DNA of 64,000 nt from NCBI GenBank assembly GCA_027605045.1, contig JAQFWX010000003.1, forward strand, positions 124,001 through 188,000, given 5' to 3'. A program made the position numbers and the translations under genes. Below the pieces are notes generated by a model. It did no database searches. It was not told where the DNA came from and saw only the letters and a list, made by a program, of their open reading frames with translations. The first letter of the stretch is position 1. Every line of letters begins with the position of its first letter. Of the stretch, positions 48,565-59,030 are shown in pieces. This DNA is from Phallus indusiatus. Lineage: Eukaryota > Basidiomycota > Agaricomycetes > Phallales > Phallaceae.

Positions 48565-49680
48565 TGACTGTGTTTTTTTCGAGTCAACGAAGAACAAACC
48601 GTTGCATTTCCCCTATATATCTCGAAATCGTTTGTCGAGAGAGCAACATGAATCACATTAATACAACGTACCAAAGACATATCTGAAGTATTTCTTTAAA
48701 TAAAATTTCTAGCTTGCTCTCATCTAACTCTTCTTTTTGGTCTCGGAGTTCCGTCATCGTATGTGCCAATTCTAGAATTCCAAGTTCAATTGAAAAGCAT
48801 TTTAGCTTGAGTAAATAAATGGTGTCGTACTGTATATAGCTGAAGCGCTTGATCTGAAGGTTTTTTCTTTTTGAGTTAATAGAAAGGGTCAAAAGTTTTC
48901 CAAAGCTTAGTGGCAGAGAAGTACGTTCTGACAAGTCGATATCTGCAAATGTGAATTAGGGTCGACATTTTCACATAATGGAGTATATAAAGTTATGCCC
49001 ACAGATAGCATCTGTTGATAGCTGATCAGAATAGGCGTAACAAGGTGCAATAAGGACTTGCTCGGCAAATAATTACGGCGCTGTAAATCATCTGTCCGCC
49101 TCTTTCTTTGACAACTCAAGCAGCACCTCGTTGAAACTAGTCACATTGGGTTCACTATCACCGGGAATTGGTCTAGCTTGGCGAATGAGTCGCTCCTTGA
49201 TTCTATGAGAGGACCTCGTTGCTCACTGCAAGGTGTCGTTACACGCCATAGTACCCGCCTTTAAGGCCGCGATTGTCTTGACAATGGCTTTACCTTCTAC
49301 CACGCGATCATGATTCTGTTGCTCATCCGAAGACATCAAATTTAGTTCATGCTTGACCGTATCTATTAAAGATTCCAAGATGATCGGCCAGCGTTTCACG
49401 ACGGTCTCGTAACTAGCCAGACAAGGTGATCATTTTACTATCATAGTTCTTTACCTAAATCTAAGAATAATGAATAAAAGATGTAGTACGATAAATAAGA
49501 AACGAACCCATTCTTATCCTTTGGGTCGTAAGGAGGGTAAGGAGACTCGTAATACATATACGTCCGTCGTTGAGTTGTGGTAGGATCAGTCACGCCAAAC
49601 AGGAAGGCTAAGAAGCTTTGTCATCATTTGAGACAGGACGCCTAAAGACATTGGTACCAATACGCCACTTACCTTGTTGC
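48565..49680 (-). pseudogene. 5'-half copy of the DUF89/ARMT1-type gene
   Basis: Matches exons 1-8 of the intact gene, counting from its 5' end (44,228-45,268). Exons 9-14 are absent because the duplicated unit starts inside the intron after the 13-nt exon. A TAA interrupts the exon copied from 44,488-44,597 (near 48,880, after DPFY). It also has small indels at the 5' end (around 49,560-49,640). It cannot make the enzyme. Confidence 0.85.
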
Positions 49681-49701
49681 CACTTTGCTTAATTCCAAAA
49701 A

Positions 49702-50613
49702 ATGCCAATTTTACAGGCCTTTTCCCTGCCACTTCCTCTAAATGGACCACCAGAAGGGTTTGAATTTCAGGAACACTCTGTTTCGCGAAGGTCCACTACG
49801 ACTGCATTTGAAACCAGTCTGTATGAACGAGACCAGTCGTATTGCGTGATATGTGGCACTTGCGTGGTCGAACGGTGTCATATAATTGCGAAAACTGAAT
49901 CAGAAACTGTGAGATTCGACTGGTTTTAATAACAATTATGACATTTCTAACATACAAAAGTGGTGGATACTCAAAGAAAACGGATACATCCCAAGGTCAG
50001 CGAAGTCAGTAGAACATGAGCCACGAAACGGTCTGCACATGTGCCCGACACACCGTGCGTACTTCGATCAATATTATTTCTTTATCCGCTTCTCTCCTAT
50101 TGTGTGCCTTGATTCCATCCTCTAATAGCATCACTTGAACTTACCAGAAATTAGAACCGTAAATTCATTATGGTCAATCATTCCCATGTCAAGCACGGTT
50201 GGCTTGAAGACTACCATGGCAGAGCGATTGCGTTAGATCCCGATCATCCTTATGCTCCTTTCCCCGGATTGTTTCTTATCCATGAGCAGCGTGTACGCGG
50301 ATTTCGGCCCTTCTCTCCATCGCCTAATATCCCGGAGGAAATACTACCGCCTCGCTGGGGTCCTATTGCTAAGAAAAGCGATCTCTTTGTTGGCGGAGAA
50401 CAAAGCCAACATCTTACTCCTTCAGGGAACGTTTCAAGTGACCCGGCTCTCGACAATATGAGGGAACTTACAATTGATGATGCCACAATTCAAGAGATCC
50501 TTCAGGCAAGTTGGAATTCAGAATCGTGGAAAGCTTGTGTTCAAGAAAATAACTCCTGGGACGGAACCACTGAAGAAAATATCTCCAAGTACTTGCAACA
50601 GACCTCTATTTAA
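49702..50613 (+). CDS. HNH-nuclease-domain (HNH_2-like) protein, gene 3
   Basis: Three exons, 49702-49908, 49961-50101 and 50155-50613, give 268 residues. Over the first 230 residues it is almost identical to gene 1, including CVICGTC, ERCHII and RNGLHMCPTHRAYFD. It then continues for some 25 more residues (SWNSESWKACVQENNSWDGT...) because it lacks the change that stops gene 1. The first donor is GTGAGA where gene 1 has GTGGGG. All reading frames are open, so this duplicate is probably still expressed, from a promoter whose other side now faces a dead ARMT1 fragment. Confidence 0.75.
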
Positions 50614-52473
50614 TTCTCATCTCTTTTAACTTCAACCTTGCATGAGAGTCTAACGTTCTCTCATACTAATTAACCTATGTATCAGCTGGTTCAAAGCAAT
50701 GGTCTATACGGAACACAATTTCCTTGCATCTTACCTCGTAGAATTCGCTTCGACTTTACACTTCATTGTATTTACATACTGATGTATTATGTAAATATAT
50801 AAGAAAAGCGGTTGGTGAGACCGCAGGCTGCAGCATTCATTTGCCCCAGGCCTCTAACTAAGAAGTTTGCTAGTCAAAACCAACGAACGCTAACGCTGGT
50901 GTTCTGCATACCGAGCCACCCATGTATGGTACGCCTAGTCCTTCCAGCGCCGACGCTGGCGCATATTTTTCTTTAGGGCAAGGTGTCTACCATGATGCAT
51001 GATTTTTGAAAAATCAAATCTGTCAGGACTGAAGGACCGGTTTTGGGACTAGAGCCATTGGCCTTAAGCGGCAAATCCCTTGCACGGAAATATTGACTAG
51101 CATCTTATGCTGAGTCAGGAAACAAGAATCAAACGAAGGCGACTCGATCACAACACCGATTTTTCAAATAGTGAGCAACCAATTATTTCCAAACAGTTCA
51201 AAGGTATGTTAGACTCGGACCCAAAAATGCTCTACGAAGAAAGTTAACGATATACCACGTTCAGAGAGAAGCTTGAAGAATCGTGGAGAGAATGACTTGA
51301 ATACTCTTGAATAACTCTTTTGGCGAGGAAAAAAAATAGGAAATACACTGCCTTATAATCATGACGAAAATATTACATTCTCTTTTTGTATTTACGCACA
51401 CCTAGATAGGTAGTGTGGGACTCAATTGCTCAATCCCCGTGAAAACTGGACGTGCCGACACCTGCCCCTCGATGGCTGTATCGACCTATTCTGGAGACAT
51501 CTGGTTTTTTCAGAACATCATGTGGAGATTTATGGAAAAATCTGCCGCCAACATGGAAGTCCAACCAAAATTCGGACTTGTAATTTTTGGACGAGCTAAG
51601 TTTGTAACTTGTTTCCGCCGTGCGCGTGACATGTTATAACAAGTGGTATCTTTTCACCAATTCCTTCTCCTTCTGACCACCATCCATCTCCATACAGCCA
51701 TCTCTACCTATGTTCCTCTGCTCTGTGAAAACCACAACAAAAGTAATATCAATATTTATTATCTCAGAGCTTGAAACCAGTTATCTATAGATGTATGATT
51801 GGTTTTTCATCGTTTTTCAACGGGGTTTCAAGACAAGTTAACCCACGCATATACCCGTGTTGAGAAAAGTGTGCGTCCTTTTATTCATGATTTCGCTTCT
51901 GGGAACTGTCTTTAGACTTGATAATGCACCCTAGATTATGTTACTATGACGGCTCTCATCGGGATTATATGGTATGTATCTTATCTTTATGTGATACAGC
52001 TTTTTTGACCTCTCGTCATTGAGGTTCCTTTATAGCTATTCGCGGGTCAGAGCGCAAGGCGAAACGGCGCAACAACAGTAGAGTGTATTATGTTCCAGCA
52101 AGCCTGGACTTTCATCTGAGGTACGGGGATCGAGGTAAACAATTGTTTTTATGTGCACAAATATATTAATTTACAGCTTATTAGGTTTATGGGAAACGGT
52201 GAAACGATCCTAGCCACAAGAAGTAATGGATGTGAGAGGGATTAGACTAATATATAGTGCACTTTATATTTGCGGAGAATACAGAAATTTGAGCGGATGG
52301 TACCAGAAGAACAACAGGATAACAACGAATAGCATCAAATGAACGCCCAAGCTAAAAACACGGTGTAAGCATGTGTGAGCAGGTGTAAACCAGAAATTTA
52401 CCAAGTGAGGACGTGACAAAAATCGACTGGAAATATAGTGACTGAGAGGTTAATCTCCTCTTAGTATAGATGA

Positions 52474-52755
52474 CTAGGAGCAGTAGTTTAGACTGATGTA
52501 ATTGTAATATTTCCAGTCGAGGAAACTACTCTCGACTGCAAGGATATTATATACATATGCGGCTAAACTACGCATATACTGATCAGTCCCACGATAACAA
52601 TTATCACGAGTTGGCATCGCCGAGATTCTACCTTTTGACAGGACGAAGTTAACGGTTTGTTTATCTGGAATGGTATCCACTTTGCGTCCTCCCTCGGTAA
52701 ACTTCTGTGGCGGCAGGTCGGTAAATCGCACGCCAGCGGCAGAACCAGTTTTCAC
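52474..52755 (-). CDS. Orphan 93-codon frame of unknown origin
   Basis: ATG to stop, beginning MKTGSAAGVRFTDLPPQKF and including TEGGRKVDTIPDKQT. The first 70 codons use CTG, GGC, ACC and CCG heavily and look unlike the AT-leaning codons of neighbouring genes; the last 20 codons look like non-coding fungal DNA. It lies inside the segment that replaced HNH gene 2 in the second duplication unit. No family is recognised; it could be a fragment of a mobile element, transferred DNA or chance. Confidence 0.25.
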   Translation of the reverse strand: MKTGSAAGVRFTDLPPQKFTEGGRKVDTIPDKQTVNFVLSKGRISAMPTRDNCYRGTDQYMRSLAAYVYNILAVESSFLDWKYYNYISLNYCS

Positions 52756-52875
52756 CGCGGCCGGGGCTCAATACCCACTAAAACTCCTCCTGCGGGTAAC
52801 AGAAACCTATTTTTGGCGTGTGTGAGAGTATTCGAACTCACGTCCGAATGAAGGACAGTGGACACCCCTGCCTGA

Positions 52876-53013
52876 CAGATGTTTCGGCCAACCCAGCACC
52901 CGGAAATACGAGGCAGGCGCAATTGAGAACATCCAGGCTGAAGATGTTCTTCAAACAACTCACCCGGAGCCACAGGAAAACGGTGGCGGAAAAGGCACCA
53001 GTGACCCGGTAAA
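52876..53013 (+). pseudogene. 3'-terminal fragment of HNH gene 2
   Basis: Reads TDVSANPAPGNTRQAQLRTS then RLKMFFKQLTRS, matching the C-terminus of HNH gene 2 (47,896-48,010) with a few changes and a short insertion. No HNH core or start remains. It is the remnant expected in the second duplication unit. Confidence 0.85.
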
Positions 53014-53050
53014 ATTCCTCAAACCTAAACTCTTCGTCTCGGCGCTGCTT

Positions 53051-53077
53051 GTGATAAGATTGTCCTAATCTTATCAC
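53051..53077 (+). other. 10-bp perfect stem hairpin
   Basis: GTGATAAGAT - loop TGTCCTA - ATCTTATCAC. The ten-base arms pair perfectly. It sits about 40 nt after the HNH fragment. It could be a transcription-end structure, the relic of a small inverted-repeat element, or a fold-back left at a deletion junction. Confidence 0.55.
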
Positions 53078-54365
53078 GCGTTCTCGGATCGCTCAACCCC
53101 AACAGACTAGACTTCAAGTTATCACACCTTATTACAAGCTCTCACCGCGTTCGGCACCAGATTCGACGAAACATTTATTTGTCTCTAACCTAAATACAAG
53201 TTCGCGCTTGGAAACCTTACAGTATCAAAAATCACTGAAGTTAAATAGACAGCCTCCTTTTTGTCTGATATATTATTTGAATAATGAAACCAATTGATTC
53301 TTGAAGTAGAAGTCCGGAATGGTCGTTATTATTAGTAGCGCATCAGTATTGATTAAACGCATCAAACGCGTGATACAAGTATTTACTAAGGTGGGTGGTA
53401 ATCTGAAATAGCTATAGACTTGTAGAGACAATGGACTTGAGACCGCCTTCAAGCGGGAGTATAATACGATCCCATCGTCTTCGTTATACGAGGTTCATTA
53501 TGACAACTCGAATAAAGACTTGCCAGAAATCCATGTGATGTTCGGTCGTTAGTATTCGCCAGCACAATGTCGCTTGGCTGGATGTGAACGCATCCATTAC
53601 GAGAGAATAGTGGGTAAAACAGGTTGACGTACGATAATTGCTTGATTTGCACGCAATCGGAGAAGCTAAACCTGCGCTTCAAGATAGCAGGAATAGTCCG
53701 GTGCCCGTTGTTTTCTTTTTTTCTCGTTCAGCATGGAGCCACGCTTGTAGTCGTGATGGTCTGAGTATTGTGGTGTGCAACACGGAAAAACTCGTTATTT
53801 GGGCCATTAAACAGTAAGCTCGTTAAAGAAGGTCGAGGGATCTTTGATGCATGAATACGCCGGACTGGGGAAAGACCACATGGGGTTGACGTAGATTGTT
53901 TTGAAGAGATTCGATTGCGCTGGACTGCGGACAAGGTTTTTCAGAACTGTCACACAGTTACGTGCTCATTTGGATAATTATGCTGTCGAATTGGAGTAAT
54001 GTGGCGTGTTTCATCCACGGTTTCACTCAACATCTAGAACAAGCTGCTAAGGCGTGGATCGATTGTTGTACGGCCACGGTTGGGCCACGGCCCACGGGAG
54101 TGATACCCTGTACATAATTTGGTTGCGACATTCTGCTAAAAACAGATATCAATCAAAATCAAATTCACTTCAAAACGCACCACGCTACGGGCACAGCATT
54201 ATTGAACTTACATCATAACCATGGAGGAGACGCAGTGTTTCGGCCGCAGTGCAAAGCGTGGGAACAGGGTTGCTTGAAGTCGGTCAGAACTGGATCCCTT
54301 ACTTATGGTGCCGTTCTGTCCTTCATTATCTATTCATAGCATATCCTGCACGGTGCATTTAAGAA

Positions 54366-57300
54366 ATGTAGTTTGTTCTTTCACTTTTCATTTCTTATGG
54401 TTCTCCGCGCTCAAAGTCCTATTCTTAATTTCTCTAGGTCACGCACACCGCAATACAACATCGATGGCGAGGAAGTCCATTTTCCAACAAGACCTGTAGA
54501 CAAAGATAAGGCTGAGCAAGAGTTGTCGATACATATCAAAAAGGCCACCAACTCAGATGAAACAGCCCCGAAACAGAAACATGTCCGAAGTGCGTTCGCC
54601 GTCCTTTGTTATTGTTCACACCCGTAGATTGCCTAATACGTCCGGTTCCGTCGTGATTCTATTTTGTAGAATGCATTGTCTACACTTGGGATTATCACAG
54701 CTCAACGTCTATCTGGCAAGGTCTTCGTGTACAACCCATTTTGGCCGATGAGGTCCAAATTTTCAAGGCGTTAATTACAGTTCATAAGATATTGCAAGAA
54801 GGACATCCAGTTGTAAGTCGCGCCGTCGTTTACTTGTATGAAACGTACTTTATATGCCATTTTAGGCTCTTAAAGAAGCTCAGAATCAAACCGGGTGGCT
54901 GGAGACTTGTGCGCGCACTGTTTCGAATGATACTAGCAAAGGCGAGTTCAATTCGTCCACGACACTTGTTGGAGTTTTATTTACCCTTATACTTTTGATA
55001 CTTAGGCTATGGTTCTCTCATTCGAACATATGTTTCATTCATCCTTGCAAAGTTGCGCTTCCACCGCCAAAGGCGAGAGTTTAATGGTCTTTTTGAATAT
55101 AAAGAATATATTAGTCTGAAGGAGATAGACGACCCCAATGAAGGGTATGTATAAACTCCTTACTCCTCTCCTTCTTCTTCTCCTCCTTCTCTTATAAACA
55201 AAGTTGACAAAATCCACAGTTATGAAACTATTTCCGACCTCATGGGACTTCAGGATCAGATCGATGCCTTCCAGCGCATCATATTCTCGCATTTCAATTT
55301 CTCATCTAATAATGAGTGTCGGATTTCCGCGCTCGTTCCGCTCGTTAAAGAGAGCTGGAACATCTATCGTTTTATAACCAGTATGCTTCGCGCTATGCAC
55401 AGACGAACAGACTCCGTCGATGCCCTCGAGCCTCTCCGCTCCAGATACGCCGCACAACATCATGCCCTGCGCAAATTTTTCTACGAGTGTTCGAATCTCA
55501 AATACCTCACTGGCCTTATCAACGTTCCTAAACTCGGAAACGAGCCTCCGAATCTTTTTGAAAGCGACGACGGTGCTCCTGCACTTCCCGCGCGCCCGGA
55601 TACCAGCAATAGGAACCTTGAAGTAAAGTCACCTCCGCCTACTGCTCCAACACCTACTGCTACCGCTGCTGAAATCGACGAACAAGCTAGAATGCTTGCT
55701 CAGTATGAGGCGCAACAGAAGCAATTAGTTGCTCAGCGAGAGGCGGAAGAGAGTATGCGACGGGAGCAAGAGGCTGCTCAACAACGCCAGTACGAAGAAC
55801 TACAAAGACAGCAGGCCGAGAGGGAACGTTTAGCTCAAGAGCAACTATTGCAGAATCAGTTACAGGCGTACTCTTCTCAGGCTCAGCAACAAATTCTGGA
55901 ACTGCAACAACAAATCGTAGGAATGCAGGGACAGTACGAACGCGACCAGCTCTTGCTTGAGCAGTATGATCGGGTGCGTATCTATTCTTTCAACGCTTTC
56001 AAGACAGTCTTCTAATGCGCTTGCTCATTGTCGTAGAGAGTTAAAGGACTCGAAAATGAACTTGCATCCATCAACGCCAATGTGGGCAGCCAGATAATGT
56101 CCAAAGACGAACTTATCAAACAACTGCAAGAACAAGTTGCATCGTGGCGAAACAAATACGAAGCTTTGGCCAAACTGTACAGCCAATTACGAACGGAACA
56201 CCTCGAAATGCTCAGCAAGTACAAGCAACTACAGTTGAAGGCTAATTCTGCTCAGGAAGCTATTGACAAAATGGAACGTATGGAAAGAGATGTTAAAGCA
56301 AAGAATCTTGAGCTTGCGGGCATGATTAAGGAACGTGACCGCGCACGATTCGACTTGGATCGCCAGACTGCTGTACGTCTTCTTGGCTGCTGCTGCGTGC
56401 GCAAGGTTCCTAACCATTTGACTAACGAAAAAAATTTGTTTTCAAATACTGCAGAATCACCGTGATGAAATTGAAAGGCTTCGCAGGGAACTAGACTTTG
56501 CAAATGAACGTGCCGAAGACGCATCAAGGGGCAAGAATGAACAAACGACATCATTGATATCTAAATACAACCGTCAACTAAACGAATTGGAAGACTCGTT
56601 TCGGGTAATTCATTTTTATAATTATCTACATAAATATGATTTATTGACACATTTTTTTCTTATTTCTTATGTTCTTCTTTTCATCTCTCTTTACGCATCT
56701 CCACACCTACAGGCAAAACAAATTCAAATCGATGAATTACTTCTTAAGATGGATAATTCTGTTGGTGATCTTGAACGGCTCCGAGAAGAGAAGGATCAGG
56801 AAATCCAAATTTTGCAAGAAGCAATGGATAGCACCATTCAGCAATTACATGAATTGCAACAGGTATGTGGTTTTGCACCCTTCCATAGGACAAATATATA
56901 TTCATTAATATTCTTTCTCTACAGACTCAAGGCATATCCGATCAAGCTACTACTGCTCAAATCGATACGCTAATTTTGGATAATCGCAAGAAATTGAATG
57001 AGATTATCGGTATGCCCATGTGATTTTTTAATTTCCCGTCGAATCTCATTCGCCCTTGCAAAACTATGCAGATTCAATTCTCCAGAGTTGCGTGCAGAAG
57101 GTCGATGAAGCTATTTACGAACTAGAATCCCCGAGCCAGGCAGGCAACCAGAATGCCACACCAGAATATACACTGTCAATGATTGAGAAGGCTATGAACA
57201 TATCTAACGAATTCGCCACCAAATTTACTCTTTATGTCAATCAAGAACCAGGAGGCGAACATGTGGAAGTCATTAAGAGTGCCAACGAGCTCGCACAGGT

Positions 57301-58306
57301 CATGTCAGATGTGCTTATTAATGCGAAAGGTGTCACTCGCCTTGCGAGTGACGACGATGCCTCCGATCGACTTGTGGGTGTGGCCAAGAAAGCGGGTGAT
57401 GTTGTCCTGCGTTATTTCCTTAACCTGCAATCGTACAAGATCGACTATTTACAACCTGCCCAACGATCAGAGGTGGCAGTCAGGAACAGCGTTGAGGCCC
57501 GGGCTTCCCTAACCAAACTGTCAGAGATCGTTGAAACCCTTGTACCCAAAAGCAAGGCTGGCTCTTTGGCGAAAGCGAATGGTGATATCGGGGATATTGT
57601 CGAGCAAGAAATGCTTGGTGCTGCGCGTGCGATCGAGGCTGCTACCCAACGTCTAAAAGAGATTATGGGCAGGCCTCGCGATACGAGACGTTTCAATGCC
57701 ATAGACGTCCAGGTTCACGACACCATCCTCGCTTCCGCTCTTGCGATTGCAAATGCTATCGGACGGCTTATTCAAGCAGCTACTGAATCCCAACAAGAGA
57801 TTGTCAGTCAGGGCAAAGGCACTAGTTCGACACACCAATTCTATAAAAGAAATAACCGGTGGACCGAAGGATTGATATCTGCTGCCAAAGCTGTCGCATT
57901 TGCGACTAATCTCCTTATAGAATGTGCTGATGGTGTCTTGTCTGGCACCCATACCCTCGAACAACTCATTGTTGCGTCCAATGAGGTGGCTAGTGCGACC
58001 GCACAACTGGTTGCTGCCTCCCGTGTTAAGGCATCACTCATGTCAAAGACACAAGAAAAACTTGAGTTGGCTGCCAAGGCTGTCACGGAGGCTTGCAGAG
58101 CCCTCGTTCGTCAAGTCAAGGAGATTACCGCTAAGCAGATTGATGCGGACCAGATTGATTACAGTACGATAGGCGTCCACGAATTTAAGGTTCGGGAAAT
58201 GGAACAGCAAGTTGAAATTCTTAGATTGGAAAAAGAGCTCGGGGCAGCACGTCATAAACTTGGACGAATGCGACGCGCAGGATATCATGCCGATGAGACG
58301 GAGTGA
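54366..58306 (+). CDS. SLA2: Sla2/End4-type endocytic adaptor (ANTH - coiled coil - THATCH)
   Basis: Exons: 54366-54367, 54438-54589, 54670-54812, 54866-54941, 55006-55144, 55220-55973, 56037-56372, 56455-56604, 56713-56862, 56925-57009 and 57072-58306, 1,073 residues. The ANTH lipid-binding domain holds ETAPKQKHVRKCIVYTWDYHSS, GLRVQPILADEVQIFKALIT and FNGLFEYKEYISLKEIDDPN. A proline-rich linker leads to a Gln/Glu-rich coiled coil (about 320-640) and a C-terminal THATCH (talin-HIP1/R/Sla2p actin-tethering, I/LWEQ) region with RWTEGLISAAKAVAFATNLL and a final LRLEKELGAARHKLGRMR helix. It links PI(4,5)P2 membrane and clathrin to actin at endocytic sites. The start codon may be split AT|G by an intron; otherwise an in-frame ATG at 54,397 starts an unspliced form. 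The intron after 54,941 uses a GC donor. Confidence 0.88.
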
Positions 58307-59030
58307 TGGATATGAGTGGATATGAGAAGGGGGGAAGGACGGAAGGGGGCATGGTTTCTTTTTCCCATTCATGGACTTCCAATCCCAACGTTTGCTTTGT
58401 TTGCCTTATTTTTTTTTATTTCTCACGTTTCGACTTTCTCCTTCTTCTTCTTCTGCTATTTTCATTACCACGTATCATTTAGTTCGCAGCTATATATCAT
58501 ATCCCGTATGTCGACGGGCACAAAGGAGCTTTAATTTCTTTGAGAGAAAATATGGACTTTACCAGCTTATATCTAAGCTTGGGCGGGAGAAGCTCGTCGT
58601 ATACTCCGAAGCAGTCCGGTTACATGTCATTCTTCTAATCCATGATATAGCCCATTGACCAGGGACTCTCTTTACGAGCTATTTCTTCGCATGTGCTATC
58701 AATTGAAACTTTATCATTCTCTATTTCATCTGATTATATGGGGAAGTCCGAGTTGGCACGACCAACTTCTTGGGCCAATTGGTTTTTTCTTTCTCAGCAG
58801 GCTAGGCCTAGCGGCTTTGCGCCAAACAGGTCTGATTTGTCCCGTTCCGACTTCTATTCGTGGTTAGACACTAGGCAGCGCTAACTGATTAGACGCCAGC
58901 AATCATAATATGCTCACAGGTTGCGGAAATTTCTCAATGCGGATTCTCATCATGAGGGACCTTAATGATGAGCTATTTGAGTCTAGGGAAAGTCCAAGCA
59001 TTTAAAGAAGCAAGGTCATCTTTGTTGGGC
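58307..59030. other. Spacer between SLA2 and GMC oxidoreductase genes
   Basis: Pyrimidine-rich 3' flank of SLA2 to about 58,470, then unremarkable sequence with the GMC gene promoter. The short open frames are unsupported. Confidence 0.45.

Larger units (their letters stand above)
44228..53519. repeat. Tandem segmental duplication: ARMT1 5' half / HNH1 / HNH2
   Basis: Unit 1 is about 44,228-48,564 and unit 2 about 48,565-53,519. The left halves match nearly base for base (44,228-46,440 against 48,565-50,860). The right end is recognised by 48,462-48,564 matching 53,418-53,519. In between, unit 1 has HNH gene 2, while unit 2 retains only its last 45 or so codons at 52,876-53,010 and carries about 2 kb of other sequence. 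After 53,519 comes single-copy flank, as expected for a simple tandem duplication. Confidence 0.85.
50614..54365. other. Gene-poor stretch downstream of HNH gene 3
   Basis: 50,675-50,860 is the copied 3' flank of HNH gene 1. About 50,870-52,870 has no match elsewhere in the window and no long conserved frame, except a 93-codon minus-strand frame at 52,474-52,755. 52,876-53,010 is an HNH gene 2 fragment, 53,051-53,077 a strong hairpin, and 53,418-53,519 the duplicated unit end. 53,520-54,365 shows no recognisable gene and includes the Sla2 promoter. Confidence 0.5.

Noticed and set aside
48653..49119. Two minus-strand frames as new genes
   Set aside because: They are exons and introns of the broken ARMT1 copy read in other frames.
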